Position numbers and translations under genes: made by a program
Shown: in pieces, positions 8,836-17,344 of the stretch
Layout of the letters: the number at the start of each line of letters is the position of its first letter
Position numbering within the stretch: position 1 is the stretch's first letter
Source of the DNA: Actinopolymorpha pittospori
GTDB lineage: Bacteria > Actinomycetota > Actinomycetes > Propionibacteriales > Actinopolymorphaceae
Length of the DNA stretch: 64,000 bases
NCBI RefSeq assembly: GCF_014873875.1
Contig: NZ_JADBEM010000001.1
Location: 6,262,001-6,326,000 of the forward strand
Direction: 5' to 3'
Notes under the pieces: generated by a model
Seen by the model: the letters and a program-made list of their open reading frames with translations, nothing else
Databases searched by the model: none
Told to the model about the DNA's origin: nothing

Positions 8836-8890
8836 CCGTGATCATGAAGGATCGGGGGCACGTGGAGCCCGGAATCGTTCATGATCACGG
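8836..8890. repeat. Long inverted repeat with 13-base perfect arms
   Basis: CCGTGATCATGAA (8836-8848) is mirrored exactly by TTCATGATCACGG (8878-8890). The 29-base centre itself can form an imperfect GC-rich stem (GATCGGGGGC against GCCCGGAATC). Each arm contains the palindrome TGATCA and is AT-rich for this genome. It lies 10 bases after the SDR stop, so it may terminate transcription, or it may be a dispersed REP-like unit. Confidence 0.75.
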
Positions 8891-9084
8891 GGTCTGGGCG
8901 GTGACGGGGCTCGGTACCTCGACCGCGGCAGGCAGCCCGACCGCACCTGCACGGGACGTCTGTCTCTTGTGAGGGCTGCGGGGCGGCGCAAGCGTTGAGG
9001 AAAAGGTCGTTGGTGCCGTATCGGGCGGCGAGGCGACATCCTGCGTGACGTCGCTCCCGCCCACGATCAGGACGTGGGCAAGAG

Positions 9085-9864
9085 ATGCCAGAGAGTTCCA
9101 GAGTCCCTCGACAACGCCCCGAGGAAACTGAGCCGGACTCCCGTGGTCAGGAGCGGGCGGCGCCCGAGCGTTCCGAACGTGGGGAGCGCAGAGTGAAGGA
9201 GGGCGGTACGAACCGCTCGCCGGCACTCGAGGACGCGACCGCGCAGGACTGGCTCGGCTCGAACCAGGACCCCGACGTGCTGCTCAGTGTGCCGGACCTC
9301 GGCGTGGACAGGATCAGCCTGAACGTCGAGGACCTGGAGGCCGACGTGGACCTGCACGCGAGGGTTCTCGACGTTGTGGAGCTGCACGTCGGTGCGAAGG
9401 TCACGCTGGGACGGGTGGACCTGGAGATAGAGAACGTCCACGCGCAGGCGATGCTCAAGGTGAAGCTCGACAAGGTGGCGGAGATCGTGGACCGCGTACT
9501 GGAGACCATCGAGAGCAATCCCGAGATCGTGACCAGCCTCACCACGCCCATCGGCAAGGGTGTCGAGGAACTCGGCCGAGGTGCGGGGCAGGGGGTGCGT
9601 GAACTCGGCAGTTCGTCGCCAACGTCGGACGAACGTCAACCGATCGAGACCGCCCACAACGTCGAGTACGACGAGGCCGACCGCGACGCCGAAGCCGAAC
9701 GGGACGACTTCGATCAGGACGAGGCTGGTCGCGACGAGTTCGACCGGGACGAGTCCGCTCCCGCCGACGAGCGTCACCGCGCCGACGCGCGTGACGGTGA
9801 CCGGGACCAGGACGAGGACGACGACCGCCCCCGCAGAAGGCAGCGCTTCTCGCGATCCCGCTGA
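9085..9864 (+). CDS. Conserved actinobacterial hypothetical protein
   Basis: This 259-residue protein has a charged, disordered-looking N-terminus, a conserved-looking middle and a very acidic/basic tail. The middle runs from NQDPDVLLSVPDLGVD to about residue 160. It alternates VEDL, HARVLDVVELHVG, LGRVDLEIENVHAQAMLKVKLD and VDRVLETIESNPEI. The pattern of short hydrophobic strands is seen in uncharacterised actinomycete proteins I have met before. The last 75 residues are Asp/Glu/Arg repeats such as DRDAEAERDDFDQDE and RDEFDRDE. No enzyme motif, signal peptide or membrane segment is visible. Function is unknown. The start is the first ATG before the conserved part; the ribosome binding site is weak. 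Confidence 0.75.
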   Translation: MPESSRVPRQRPEETEPDSRGQERAAPERSERGERRVKEGGTNRSPALEDATAQDWLGSNQDPDVLLSVPDLGVDRISLNVEDLEADVDLHARVLDVVELHVGAKVTLGRVDLEIENVHAQAMLKVKLDKVAEIVDRVLETIESNPEIVTSLTTPIGKGVEELGRGAGQGVRELGSSSPTSDERQPIETAHNVEYDEADRDAEAERDDFDQDEAGRDEFDRDESAPADERHRADARDGDRDQDEDDDRPRRRQRFSRSR

Positions 9865-10030
9865 CGATCCGCCCGCCGAATCGGGACGGTCTGGATTTCT
9901 CCTGCCCACCCGTCCGTGGCCGTAAAGGGCGACTGACGTCGACGGACGGCAGCGAGCATTGTTTACCTCCTTGGGCGGTGCCAATTTCGGTGCAATTCAT
10001 GGCGCACGGCGTGGTCCGGAAGGATCCGAA

Positions 10031-11337
10031 GTGCTTGGTAACGCCATGCGAAGGGCACCGGGGCGAGGTCGGCGTTTGGCCATCCTCGCGCTCGCGTTGC
10101 TGGCCGTCGCACTCGCGTCGTGCGGTGGTCCGGCCGCCGCCGGACGCCAACCACTTGTCGTCGTGGTCGACTCCACCCGGCTCGAGGGTGTGCAGAAGTA
10201 CCAGAAGCTGCATCCCGACGTACCGCTGCGGATCCAGGTGTTCGCCGACCGGAGCGCCATACCGACCAGGGTTCTCCTGGACAACTACGCGGCCGACGGT
10301 GGCTGGCCGGACGTCTTCTTCGCCGAACCCAACATCGTGGCGCGGACGGCGGACCGCGTGCACGACTATCCGCTCGACCTGCGCCCGTACGTGTCGGCGA
10401 AGGTGCTGGACGGTTTCTTTCCGGGTTCGCTCTCCTCGTGTGAGGTCGATGGCAAGCTGGTCTGTCTCCGTAACGACCTGGCGCAGGGAATGCTCTGGTA
10501 CAACGCCGATCTGATGGCGAAGTTCGGCTACGAGGTTCCGACCACCTGGGAGGAATACCAAAAGCTGGGGCTCCGGGTGGCGAAGGAACACCCGGGTTAC
10601 GTCACGGGGCGTTCGGCGACGCGCAGGCGCTCACCATGTACTTCTGGCCGAGCAGGTGTCCCGTCGCCCAGATCGTCGGCCGGGACAAGGTCCGAATCAA
10701 CCTCGACAAACCCGAATGCACCCTGGTCGCGAGATTGTTCGAACCGCTCGTCGAGGCAGGAGTCGTCACGACCGTCAACCCACTCGACGCGTCGTTCGTG
10801 CAGAAGTACGGCACCACCAACAAGGTCCTGATGCTGCCGGCCGCTTCGTGGTTCGCGGAGTACGTCTTCCGTGAGGTCTACAAGACACCGCCCGGCCAGC
10901 TCGCCGCCGCCATGCCGCTGCGATGGGAGTCCGAGCGCGAGATCCGCACCGGTGCACACGGTGGCGCCGCCTGGATGGTCTCCCGACACACGAAGAACGT
11001 GCGGGCGGCGGTCGATCTCGCGGTGTGGATGAGTACGGCGACCGAGTACCAGGGCACGGGTCCGACGTTTCCCGCCTACATGCCGGCCGCCGACGCCTGG
11101 GCCGAACACCTCAGCGACGGCGACTTCTTCGCGACGAATCCCTATCCGGTGATGCGAAGGGCCGCGGGCCTGATCGATCCGATCTTCGACAGTGTTCGCT
11201 ACGACGCTCCGGCGTTGTTCGAGACCGACGTGGTGGGACCGGTCATTCGCGGGCACGCCATCGACTCGGGTTTCGCCACCTACGAATCGCACCTGACCCA
11301 ACTCGCGCAGGCCTACGGCTACACCGTCGTGAGATAG
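10031..11337 (+). pseudogene. Sugar ABC transporter lipoprotein (binding protein), one-base frameshift
   Basis: The N-terminal part starts at a GTG with GGAAGGA 6 bases upstream, followed by an arginine-rich lipoprotein signal ending in LASC (Cys near residue 31). It runs through a typical family-1 solute-binding sequence (DGGWPDVFFAEPN, LVCLRNDLAQGMLWYN, VPTTWEEYQKLG). After HPGYVTG the frame is lost and the true continuation AFGDAQALTMYFWPSR is in another frame to 11337. One G is missing from a run near 10603-10612 (ACG GGG GCG TTC expected). Both parts are otherwise intact, so this is either a fresh inactivation or a homopolymer sequencing error. It precedes two permease genes and would feed them a sugar ligand outside the cell. 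Confidence 0.85.
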
Positions 11338-11346
11338 GAGCCGGCC

Positions 11347-12279
11347 ATGTCGACGTCCACGGTGGCGAGGTCCGCGACGGCGGCACCCGCCAGGAGCCGT
11401 GCCGCAGGAGCGCGCCGGCACGGACTCGCGCCCTATCTCTTCGTCCTGCCGTACGTGCTGCTGCTGCTCGCGTTCGGCATCCTGCCCTCGCTGTACTCGG
11501 TCCTGATCAGCTTCGACGACCCGTTCGTCCCGGGCCTGAGCTTCCACGGGGTGGAGAACTACCTGGTCGCCTTCCGGGACTTCAGGTTCGCGCCCGCCTT
11601 CGGGAACGTCGCCCTCTACCTGCTGATCTGGCTGCCGTTCATGACCGTCGCGGTCCTCGGTCTCGCCCTCCTCCTGCACCAGCGCCCAGGACGCATGTCC
11701 GCCCTCGCCCGGCTCGTCTACTTCCTGCCGGGCGCGGTCACCGGATCGGCCGCCGTAGTGTTGTGGCTGTTCGTCCTCGATCCGACGGTGAGCCCGTTCG
11801 GACCGTTGCTCCGTCTGTTCGGGATCGAAACCCTTCGGGAGGCGGTGGACGGCTCCAACCTGGCGTTCTCCATCGCCCTGATGGCGTTCTCGATCGGAGC
11901 CGGTGGCTGGATCGTCATCATCTTCGGCGCGTTCCAGAACATCGATCGGGAGATCGTCGAGGCGGCGAGGATCGACGGGTGCAACGCCCGGCAGGCGTGG
12001 CACATCAAGCTTCCGCTGATCCAGAAGTACGTCGTGTACATGCTGGTGTTGAGCTTCGCCGGCGGAACCCAGTTGTTCGTCGAACCTCAACTCATCGGCC
12101 GTGCCGCCGGCCCTGGAGTGGTCAGCCCGACGTGGTCGCCGAACCTGTTGGCGTACGACTTCGCCTTCAACATCGGCAACTTCGGGGCCGCTGCGGCCAT
12201 CTCGATGCTCCTGCTGGTCATCGGCCTGCTCGGGGCGTGCCTGCTGATCTTCCGGACGAAGTTCTTCGACGTGCGTTGA
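11347..12279 (+). CDS. Sugar ABC transporter permease (MalF/UgpA type)
   Basis: This 310-residue inner-membrane protein has six predicted helices. It carries the EAA loop EAARIDGCNARQAWHIKLPL, which docks the ATPase, at about residues 205-224. It starts 9 bases after the binding-protein stop with AGGAG just before the ATG region. Together with the next permease it forms the translocation channel of a CUT1-type importer. No ATPase gene lies in the cluster; in actinomycetes such importers commonly borrow a shared MsiK-type ATPase, which I infer here. Confidence 0.93.
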   Translation: MSTSTVARSATAAPARSRAAGARRHGLAPYLFVLPYVLLLLAFGILPSLYSVLISFDDPFVPGLSFHGVENYLVAFRDFRFAPAFGNVALYLLIWLPFMTVAVLGLALLLHQRPGRMSALARLVYFLPGAVTGSAAVVLWLFVLDPTVSPFGPLLRLFGIETLREAVDGSNLAFSIALMAFSIGAGGWIVIIFGAFQNIDREIVEAARIDGCNARQAWHIKLPLIQKYVVYMLVLSFAGGTQLFVEPQLIGRAAGPGVVSPTWSPNLLAYDFAFNIGNFGAAAAISMLLLVIGLLGACLLIFRTKFFDVR

Positions 12280-12302
12280 CGCCGGCCCAGGAGGGTTCGC
12301 TC

Positions 12303-13238
12303 ATGGTTGCTCAGATGGGGACGCGGCCGGATCCGCGAACGGACGCGCGACCGGCTCGCGAGGCTCGTCCCGCGGTCGCGGTGGCCACGCGCACCGCGCG
12401 GATCGTCGTCCTCGTCGGTTTCATGATCTTCTTCGGCGTACCGCTGGTGTGGCTGCTGCTCGCCGCCACCCGCACGAACGACGACCTGCTGACCGGTTTT
12501 CCGCTCGCGTTCGGATCCGTGGACAACCTGGTCACCGCCTGGCGGCACCTGCTCTCCTACAACGACGGCGAACTGCTGGCCTGGATCTGGAACTCCGTCG
12601 TCTACTCGGTCGGCGGACTACTGCTCACCCTGGTGGCGTGCATTCCCGCCGGCTACGCGATGGCCACCATGCGATTTCGGGGCCGCTACGCCCTGCTCCT
12701 GACGACCCTGGTCGTCATGATCGTTCCGGGTTCGACGCTGGTGCTTCCGCTCTTCATCGAGGTGAGCAGCATGCGGCTGCTCAACACTCCCTGGGCGGTG
12801 ATCCTGCCGATGGCGTTCTTCCCGTTCGGCGTCTACCTCACCTACATCTACTACGCCACGAGTCTGCCGGTCGCGCTCCTCGACGCCGGACGGGTGGACG
12901 GGTGTTCGGAATGGCAGCTGTTCTGGTCGATCGCGCTTCCGTTGGCGCGTCCGATCGTGAGCCTCGTCGCGTTCTTCGCGTTCGTCGCCAACTGGAACAA
13001 CTACTTCCTTCCCTTCGTCATGCTCACCGACGACCAGAAGTACAACCTGCCCGTGGGGCTCGCCGCGCTCATCCAGAGCGCCCCCGGCGTGCACCCGGTG
13101 TTCGCGTCCGAGCTACCGATCTACGGCCCGGAGATCGCCCTGGCAGGGGTCGTCACCGTCCTGCCGATCGCGGTGATCTTCCTGTTCTCGCAGCGTTCCA
13201 TGATTGCCGGAATCTTCGGGGGAGCGGTCAAGGACTGA
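12303..13238 (+). CDS. Sugar ABC transporter permease (MalG type)
   Basis: The 311-residue product has six membrane segments after a polar N-terminus. Its EAA motif reads DAGRVDGCSEWQLFWSIALP, and the C-terminus ends with FSQRSMIAGIFGGAVKD, close to the usual Q-R-x-x-x-x-G-x-x-x-G-A-V-K-G tail. AGGAGG lies 8 bases before the ATG at 12303. It is the second channel subunit of the CUT1 importer, 23 bases after the first permease gene. Confidence 0.94.
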   Translation: MVAQMGTRPDPRTDARPAREARPAVAVATRTARIVVLVGFMIFFGVPLVWLLLAATRTNDDLLTGFPLAFGSVDNLVTAWRHLLSYNDGELLAWIWNSVVYSVGGLLLTLVACIPAGYAMATMRFRGRYALLLTTLVVMIVPGSTLVLPLFIEVSSMRLLNTPWAVILPMAFFPFGVYLTYIYYATSLPVALLDAGRVDGCSEWQLFWSIALPLARPIVSLVAFFAFVANWNNYFLPFVMLTDDQKYNLPVGLAALIQSAPGVHPVFASELPIYGPEIALAGVVTVLPIAVIFLFSQRSMIAGIFGGAVKD

Positions 13239-13327
13239 AACATGTGCCGGGGTCTCTCGCAGGTCCCGGTGTCCCTGGCAGGTCCCGCGGATGTCTTGGT
13301 CCGCCTCCACGGGGAACAAGGACGTAC

Positions 13328-14035
13328 ATGCGACTCGAGGGCAGTGTGGCGCTGGTGACCGGAGCCAACCGAGGCATCGGGGCGGCTTTGTGTCGGGCGC
13401 TGTTCGAACGCGGTGCCAGGAAGATCTACGCGGCCGTCCGTTCTCCGCAGACCGTCACCGATCCACGGCTCACGCCCCTGCGCGTCGACGTCACCGACCA
13501 GGCCAGCATCGACGCCGCGGCGACCTCGGCCCCGGACGTGTCGATCCTCGTCAACAACGCCGGCCGGGGCGGTGGAGGCACGAAGGTGCTGGGCGGTTCG
13601 CTCGACGACGCGCGCGCGACCATGGAGGTCAACTACTTCGGAACCTGGACGGTCTCCCGAGCGTTCGCACCGATCCTGGCCGCCAACGGTGGGGGAGCCA
13701 TCATCAACGTCCTGTCGGTCGCGTCGTGGTGGGCGCTGGACATCGCGCCGGGGTACTCCGCGTCCAAGGCGGCGGGCTGGTCCCTCACCAACTCGATGCG
13801 GGCCATACTCCGCGACCAGGGCACCCTCGTGGTGGGCGTCCATGCAGGCTTCGTCGACACCGACTTCAGCGCGTGGACGGACGCGCCGAAGATCAGCGCC
13901 GACAGCGTCGCGGCTCAGACGATGGCGGCGCTGGAGAACGACGCGGACGAGGTGCTCGCCGACGACTTCACCAGGGACACGCGCGCCGCCCTGTCCGGTG
14001 ACATCGCAGGCGTGCACCGCATCACCCCGTGGTGA
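13328..14035 (+). CDS. Short-chain dehydrogenase/reductase
   Basis: This 235-residue classical SDR has TGANRGIG at residues 11-18, NNAG, a catalytic Ser 13 residues before Tyr (LSVASWWALDIAPGY) and the YSASK active-site pair. AAGGA precedes the ATG at 13328. It follows the importer genes by 89 bases in the same direction and may be co-transcribed, but the substrate is not apparent. The 3' end overlaps the convergent GNAT gene by 14 bases. Confidence 0.92.
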   Translation: MRLEGSVALVTGANRGIGAALCRALFERGARKIYAAVRSPQTVTDPRLTPLRVDVTDQASIDAAATSAPDVSILVNNAGRGGGGTKVLGGSLDDARATMEVNYFGTWTVSRAFAPILAANGGGAIINVLSVASWWALDIAPGYSASKAAGWSLTNSMRAILRDQGTLVVGVHAGFVDTDFSAWTDAPKISADSVAAQTMAALENDADEVLADDFTRDTRAALSGDIAGVHRITPW

Positions 14036-14673
14036 CCCCCATCAGCGGCAGGCACGGAGCGAGCCCTTCGATGGTGACCGCCGTGGTGCGGTGTCGCTCC
14101 CAGTTGGCGCGGGTCAGGCGCAGCCGGTGCTCGACCGACATGGCGTCGCGGACCACCCGGCGGTGGATGCCGTCCGGCTCGTAGCCGAGCTTGCGGGAGA
14201 CTCCGCTGGACCTCAGGTTGTGCTCGAACGCACCGGAGGTGGCGTGCTCCGCGCCCAGGCCGTCGAAGGCCAGCCGCAGGACAGCCGCCCGCATCTCCGT
14301 ACCGATCCCCTGACCCTGGTGACGCAGTCCCAACCACGAACCCGTGTGCACCCTCACGACTGACGGCGAGGTCGCGTGCGCCGATGCTCTGCATCCCCAC
14401 GACGTCGCCGGCACGGAAGACGGTGAGGTTGAGCGACCAGTGTTCCGGTGTCCAGGTGCCGAGCCGCAGCCAGTGATGCTGAACGACGCTTCGGGCGACG
14501 TCCGCCGGCGGCTGGTCCGTCCAAGGCACGAAGAACGGCATGGTGTCCGGGGCGTGGATGCCCTTGGCCGCGAGGTCCGCGAGGGCGGCGAGTTCCTCCG
14601 TGTCGGGAAGACGGAGTTCGAGTCGCGGCGTCCGGAGCCGCAGTCCGAGGAGTGGAAAGTGATCGACCAGCAT
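14022..14673 (-). pseudogene. GNAT acetyltransferase, one-base frameshift
   Basis: From the start at 14673 the protein reads MLVDHFPLLGLRLRTPRLEL and continues to IGARDLAVSRE, a RimJ/RimL-type GNAT N-terminus. It then leaves frame. The rest, VHTGSWLGLRHQGQGIGTEM to the end, sits in another frame and contains the acetyl-CoA loop QGQGIG and the terminal ...NLRSSGVSRKLGYEPDG segment. The frames rejoin if one G is removed from GAGGGTGCAC near 14350-14358. GGATGGAGG lies just before the ATG. It would acetylate an amino group of a small molecule or protein. Either it is newly inactivated or the base call is wrong. Confidence 0.82.
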
Positions 14674-14795
14674 GCCTCCATCCTGGCCACCTCACGCACG
14701 GTCTTCATCCCAATTTCGCGCGTGAGGAGCCGCGGCAACGGCACGGCCCGGACGGACTCCGCCGATCCAGACCCCTGCCCGTAGGCTTACCGATC

Positions 14796-15587
14796 GTGAA
14801 CGCCCGCACGGTCACCACCTCGGCCAGCCACTACGCCGGACAGTTCCTCTCAGGAGTCGGCCTGCTGATCCGCGGAGTCAGGACCTACGCCGGAAGTCCC
14901 GGGCTGGTCCTGCTCGGCATCCTCCCCGCGTTCATCACGGGGGTGTTGTTCGTCGGGGCGTTCGCGACCCTTGCCTACTTCGTCGCCGACCTCGCGAGCG
15001 TCGTCACACCCTTCGCGGACGACTGGTCCGGTGGTGCCCGAGGCACGATCCGGGTGTTCGCCGCGGTCGCGATGCTCGGGGTCGGTGCCCTGGTGGGCGT
15101 GCTGACGTTCACCGCGGTGACACTCGCCGTCGGCGATCCCTTCTACGAGAAGATCTCCGAACAGGTGGAGGAGTCGCACGGCGGCGTGCCGAACGCTGTC
15201 GAGGTCCCGTGGACACGGTCGCTGGCGCGAAGCGTGGCCGACTCGGCCCGCCTGGTCGCGGTGTCGGTCCTCGTGGGCATCCCGTTGTTCGTGGCCGGCT
15301 TCCTGCCGGTGGTGGGACAGACCGTCGTGCCGGTCGTCGGTGCCGCCGTGGGCGGTTGGTTCCTGGCGCTGGAGTTGGTGAGTGCCGCGTTCTACCGACG
15401 TGGGCTGCGGCTTGCCGAACGTCGCCAGGCGTTGCGGAGCGTTCGGCCGCTCGCACTGGGCTTCGGGGTGGCTGTGTTCGTCGTGTTCCTGATCCCGCTT
15501 GGTGCGGTGTTCTTCACCCCGGCCGCGGTCGCGGGCGCGACGTTGCTCGCTCGTCACTCTCTCGGCGAACCCACCGCGGAGGCCTGA
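14796..15587 (+). CDS. EI24-domain membrane protein (CysZ-like fold)
   Basis: The 263-residue product has a polar start, then several long hydrophobic segments and the EI24-type stretch TLAVGDPFYEKISEQVEESHGG about residues 110-130. In this family (EI24/CysZ) that stretch follows a re-entrant helix. CysZ proteins carry sulfate in enterobacteria, but actinobacterial EI24 proteins are not characterised enough to assign transport. The GTG at 14796 is the start closest before the conserved SASHYAGQFLSGVGLLIRG. It is divergent from the GNAT gene. Confidence 0.83.
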   Translation: MNARTVTTSASHYAGQFLSGVGLLIRGVRTYAGSPGLVLLGILPAFITGVLFVGAFATLAYFVADLASVVTPFADDWSGGARGTIRVFAAVAMLGVGALVGVLTFTAVTLAVGDPFYEKISEQVEESHGGVPNAVEVPWTRSLARSVADSARLVAVSVLVGIPLFVAGFLPVVGQTVVPVVGAAVGGWFLALELVSAAFYRRGLRLAERRQALRSVRPLALGFGVAVFVVFLIPLGAVFFTPAAVAGATLLARHSLGEPTAEA

Positions 15588-16174
15588 GGTCCGCGACTGG
15601 GCACGCGGCGACGATGTCGGCACACGTCATGAAGACGTGAAGGAACCAAACGCGGCCGTCAAGATCGTGTGGGTGCGCCCGGCCGCGTCCCGCTGTCCGG
15701 CCTAGTGTCGCGATCATCGTCGGTTCTCTCTGCCAGGAAGTAACACATGGACGCCCGCTGCCCCGGACAGCCACCGCCTGTCCAGGCACCCGCCTGACGG
15801 TGTGCCGGAGGAAACGTCAACGCAGCCCTGCGCCCGGCGTCGTACGGTGCCACGCCTTTTGGGTCGGGTGGGAACCGACGCCCTCATCCTCACGTCGAAG
15901 TTGACGCTCGTCGCGATGCGTGCGCGAGTCTTCGCCCTGGCGTGGTGACGAGGTTGCGTTCCGTCGGCCAGGTGCCCCGCGAGCGTCTGGTGGTCAAGCC
16001 TTCAGTCGGCGTTACCCGGCGCGACACGATCCCGAAAAACCACGCGGTCAAGATCCTCTCAAGAAATTCTCCGGCGCTGGAAAAGCCCGCACGCTCGCCC
16101 TGGCGCATGAATTCGTCATGCCACAAATCGCGACATGAAGCTCATCGACTCTCGAAAGAACGGGTGCAAGTGAC
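15588..16174. other. 587-base region without a recognisable protein gene
   Basis: Between the EI24 gene and the decarboxylase lies a long gap. The right third (about 16000-16170) is less GC-rich and probably holds the decarboxylase promoter and leader. TAGTGT near 15704 resembles an actinomycete -10 hexamer upstream of a tiny ORF at 15747, but no good -35 accompanies it. I see no tRNA-like fold or known riboswitch core. Confidence 0.45.
15747..15797 (+). CDS. Candidate 16-residue leader peptide
   Basis: ATG at 15747 follows AGGAAG by 6 bases and encodes MDARCPGQPPPVQAPA before a TGA. The ribosome binding site is good, but 51-base ORFs occur by chance. It is 378 bases before the decarboxylase start, so a leader role is speculative. 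Confidence 0.2.
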   Translation: MDARCPGQPPPVQAPA

Positions 16175-17344
16175 ATGCGGGACGAAGTCCGCGCGAACGT
16201 GGTGCGTGACCTTGCGAACTACTTCGAAACAATGTCACTGCGGTCGCGGCTACGCTCCTATCCCTCGCCGTTGTTTTTTCTCGACGCCGAGCAGGTGAAG
16301 CGGCAGTACCGCGCTCTCGAGAACGCGTTGCCCATGGTCAGGCATCACTTCGCGATCAAGGCCCTGCGTCACCCGGCGGTCATCGCCGCGGTGGACGAGT
16401 GTGGCGGCTACTTCGACGTCATGACCAACAGCGACGTGGACCTTGTACAGGCGCAGAAGGTCGCGCCCGAGCGTTGCATCCACACGAACCCGATCAAGAA
16501 GCCGCGTGACATCAGGTACGCGCTCGCCGCGGACCTGACCACCTTCGTTGTCGACAACGCCTCCGAGGTGGACAAGTTCGTTCCGTACGCCGTCCGGGTT
16601 CAGCTACTCGTCCGGCTCAGTTTTCGTAATGTCGACGCGAAGAGCGACCTGTCGTTCAAGTTCGGCGTGGCTCCGACGGAGGCCGAGAGCCTCGTCCGGT
16701 ACGCACGGCGGCAGGGCCTGAAGGTCGCGGGCTTCTCCCTGCACGTGGGTAGCCAGATCCACTCCGCGCAGGCCTACGTGGAGGCGATCCAGAAAGCCAT
16801 CCAACTGATGGACGCGGTCGAAGCGACCCAGCACGTCACGCTGTCCGTTCTCGACATCGGTGGCGGGTTTCCGGTGGACTATCTCGCTCCCGCGCCGACC
16901 ATCGAGGAGATCTCACACGCCATCAGCCCACTGCTCGAACCACTGGTCGGTCGGGTGCGGATTCTCTCCGAGCCCGGTCGTTTCCTGGTGGCTCCCTCGA
17001 TGACCCTGGTCACCCAGGTCGTGGGCAAGAGCATGCGTGGCGGCAGGCAGTGGTACTACATCGACGATGGTGTGTACGGCAGCTACTCCAACGTCATCTT
17101 CGAGAACGTCACACCGCACGTCATCGCTCTCCGCGAACTCGAGGCCGGACGCGCGCTGCCCCTGTCGCCGAGTACGGTCGCCGGCCCCACCTGTGACAGC
17201 GTGGACGTCGTGACGACCGAGTGTCCACTGCCCGAGTTGGAGGTGGGGGACTATCTGGTCAGTCCGATGATGGGTGCGTACACTGCGGTTTCCGCCACGG
17301 ACTACAACGGGATCGCCCGCACGCCGGTCATCGAACTGCGGTGA
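16175..17344 (+). CDS. PLP-dependent ornithine/diamino-acid decarboxylase (fold III)
   Basis: This 389-residue enzyme belongs to the alanine-racemase-fold decarboxylases (ODC/DapDC/lysine group). PLP would bind Lys62 in HHFAIKALRHP. Other family marks are SLHVGSQ, DIGGGFP, EPGRFLV, and the second-subunit Cys in GPTCDSVD followed by GAYTAVSATDYNG. The C-D-S-V-D and G-A-Y-T forms fit ornithine decarboxylase better than diaminopimelate decarboxylase, so putrescine synthesis is likely, with lysine as an alternative substrate. Active sites form across a dimer. The gene ends 17 bases inside a convergent flavin amine oxidase gene, which suggests polyamine make-and-break functions side by side. Confidence 0.88.
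   Translation: MRDEVRANVVRDLANYFETMSLRSRLRSYPSPLFFLDAEQVKRQYRALENALPMVRHHFAIKALRHPAVIAAVDECGGYFDVMTNSDVDLVQAQKVAPERCIHTNPIKKPRDIRYALAADLTTFVVDNASEVDKFVPYAVRVQLLVRLSFRNVDAKSDLSFKFGVAPTEAESLVRYARRQGLKVAGFSLHVGSQIHSAQAYVEAIQKAIQLMDAVEATQHVTLSVLDIGGGFPVDYLAPAPTIEEISHAISPLLEPLVGRVRILSEPGRFLVAPSMTLVTQVVGKSMRGGRQWYYIDDGVYGSYSNVIFENVTPHVIALRELEAGRALPLSPSTVAGPTCDSVDVVTTECPLPELEVGDYLVSPMMGAYTAVSATDYNGIARTPVIELR

Noticed and set aside
9959..10030. Upstream start of the first binding-protein gene at 9959
   Set aside because: The GTG at 10031 has GGAAGGA 6 bases upstream and leads straight into the lipoprotein signal.
12449..13327. Long frame ahead of the SDR at 13328
   Set aside because: It is arginine/proline/alanine-rich shadow of the permease gene, with no domain; the SDR start has its own ribosome binding site.
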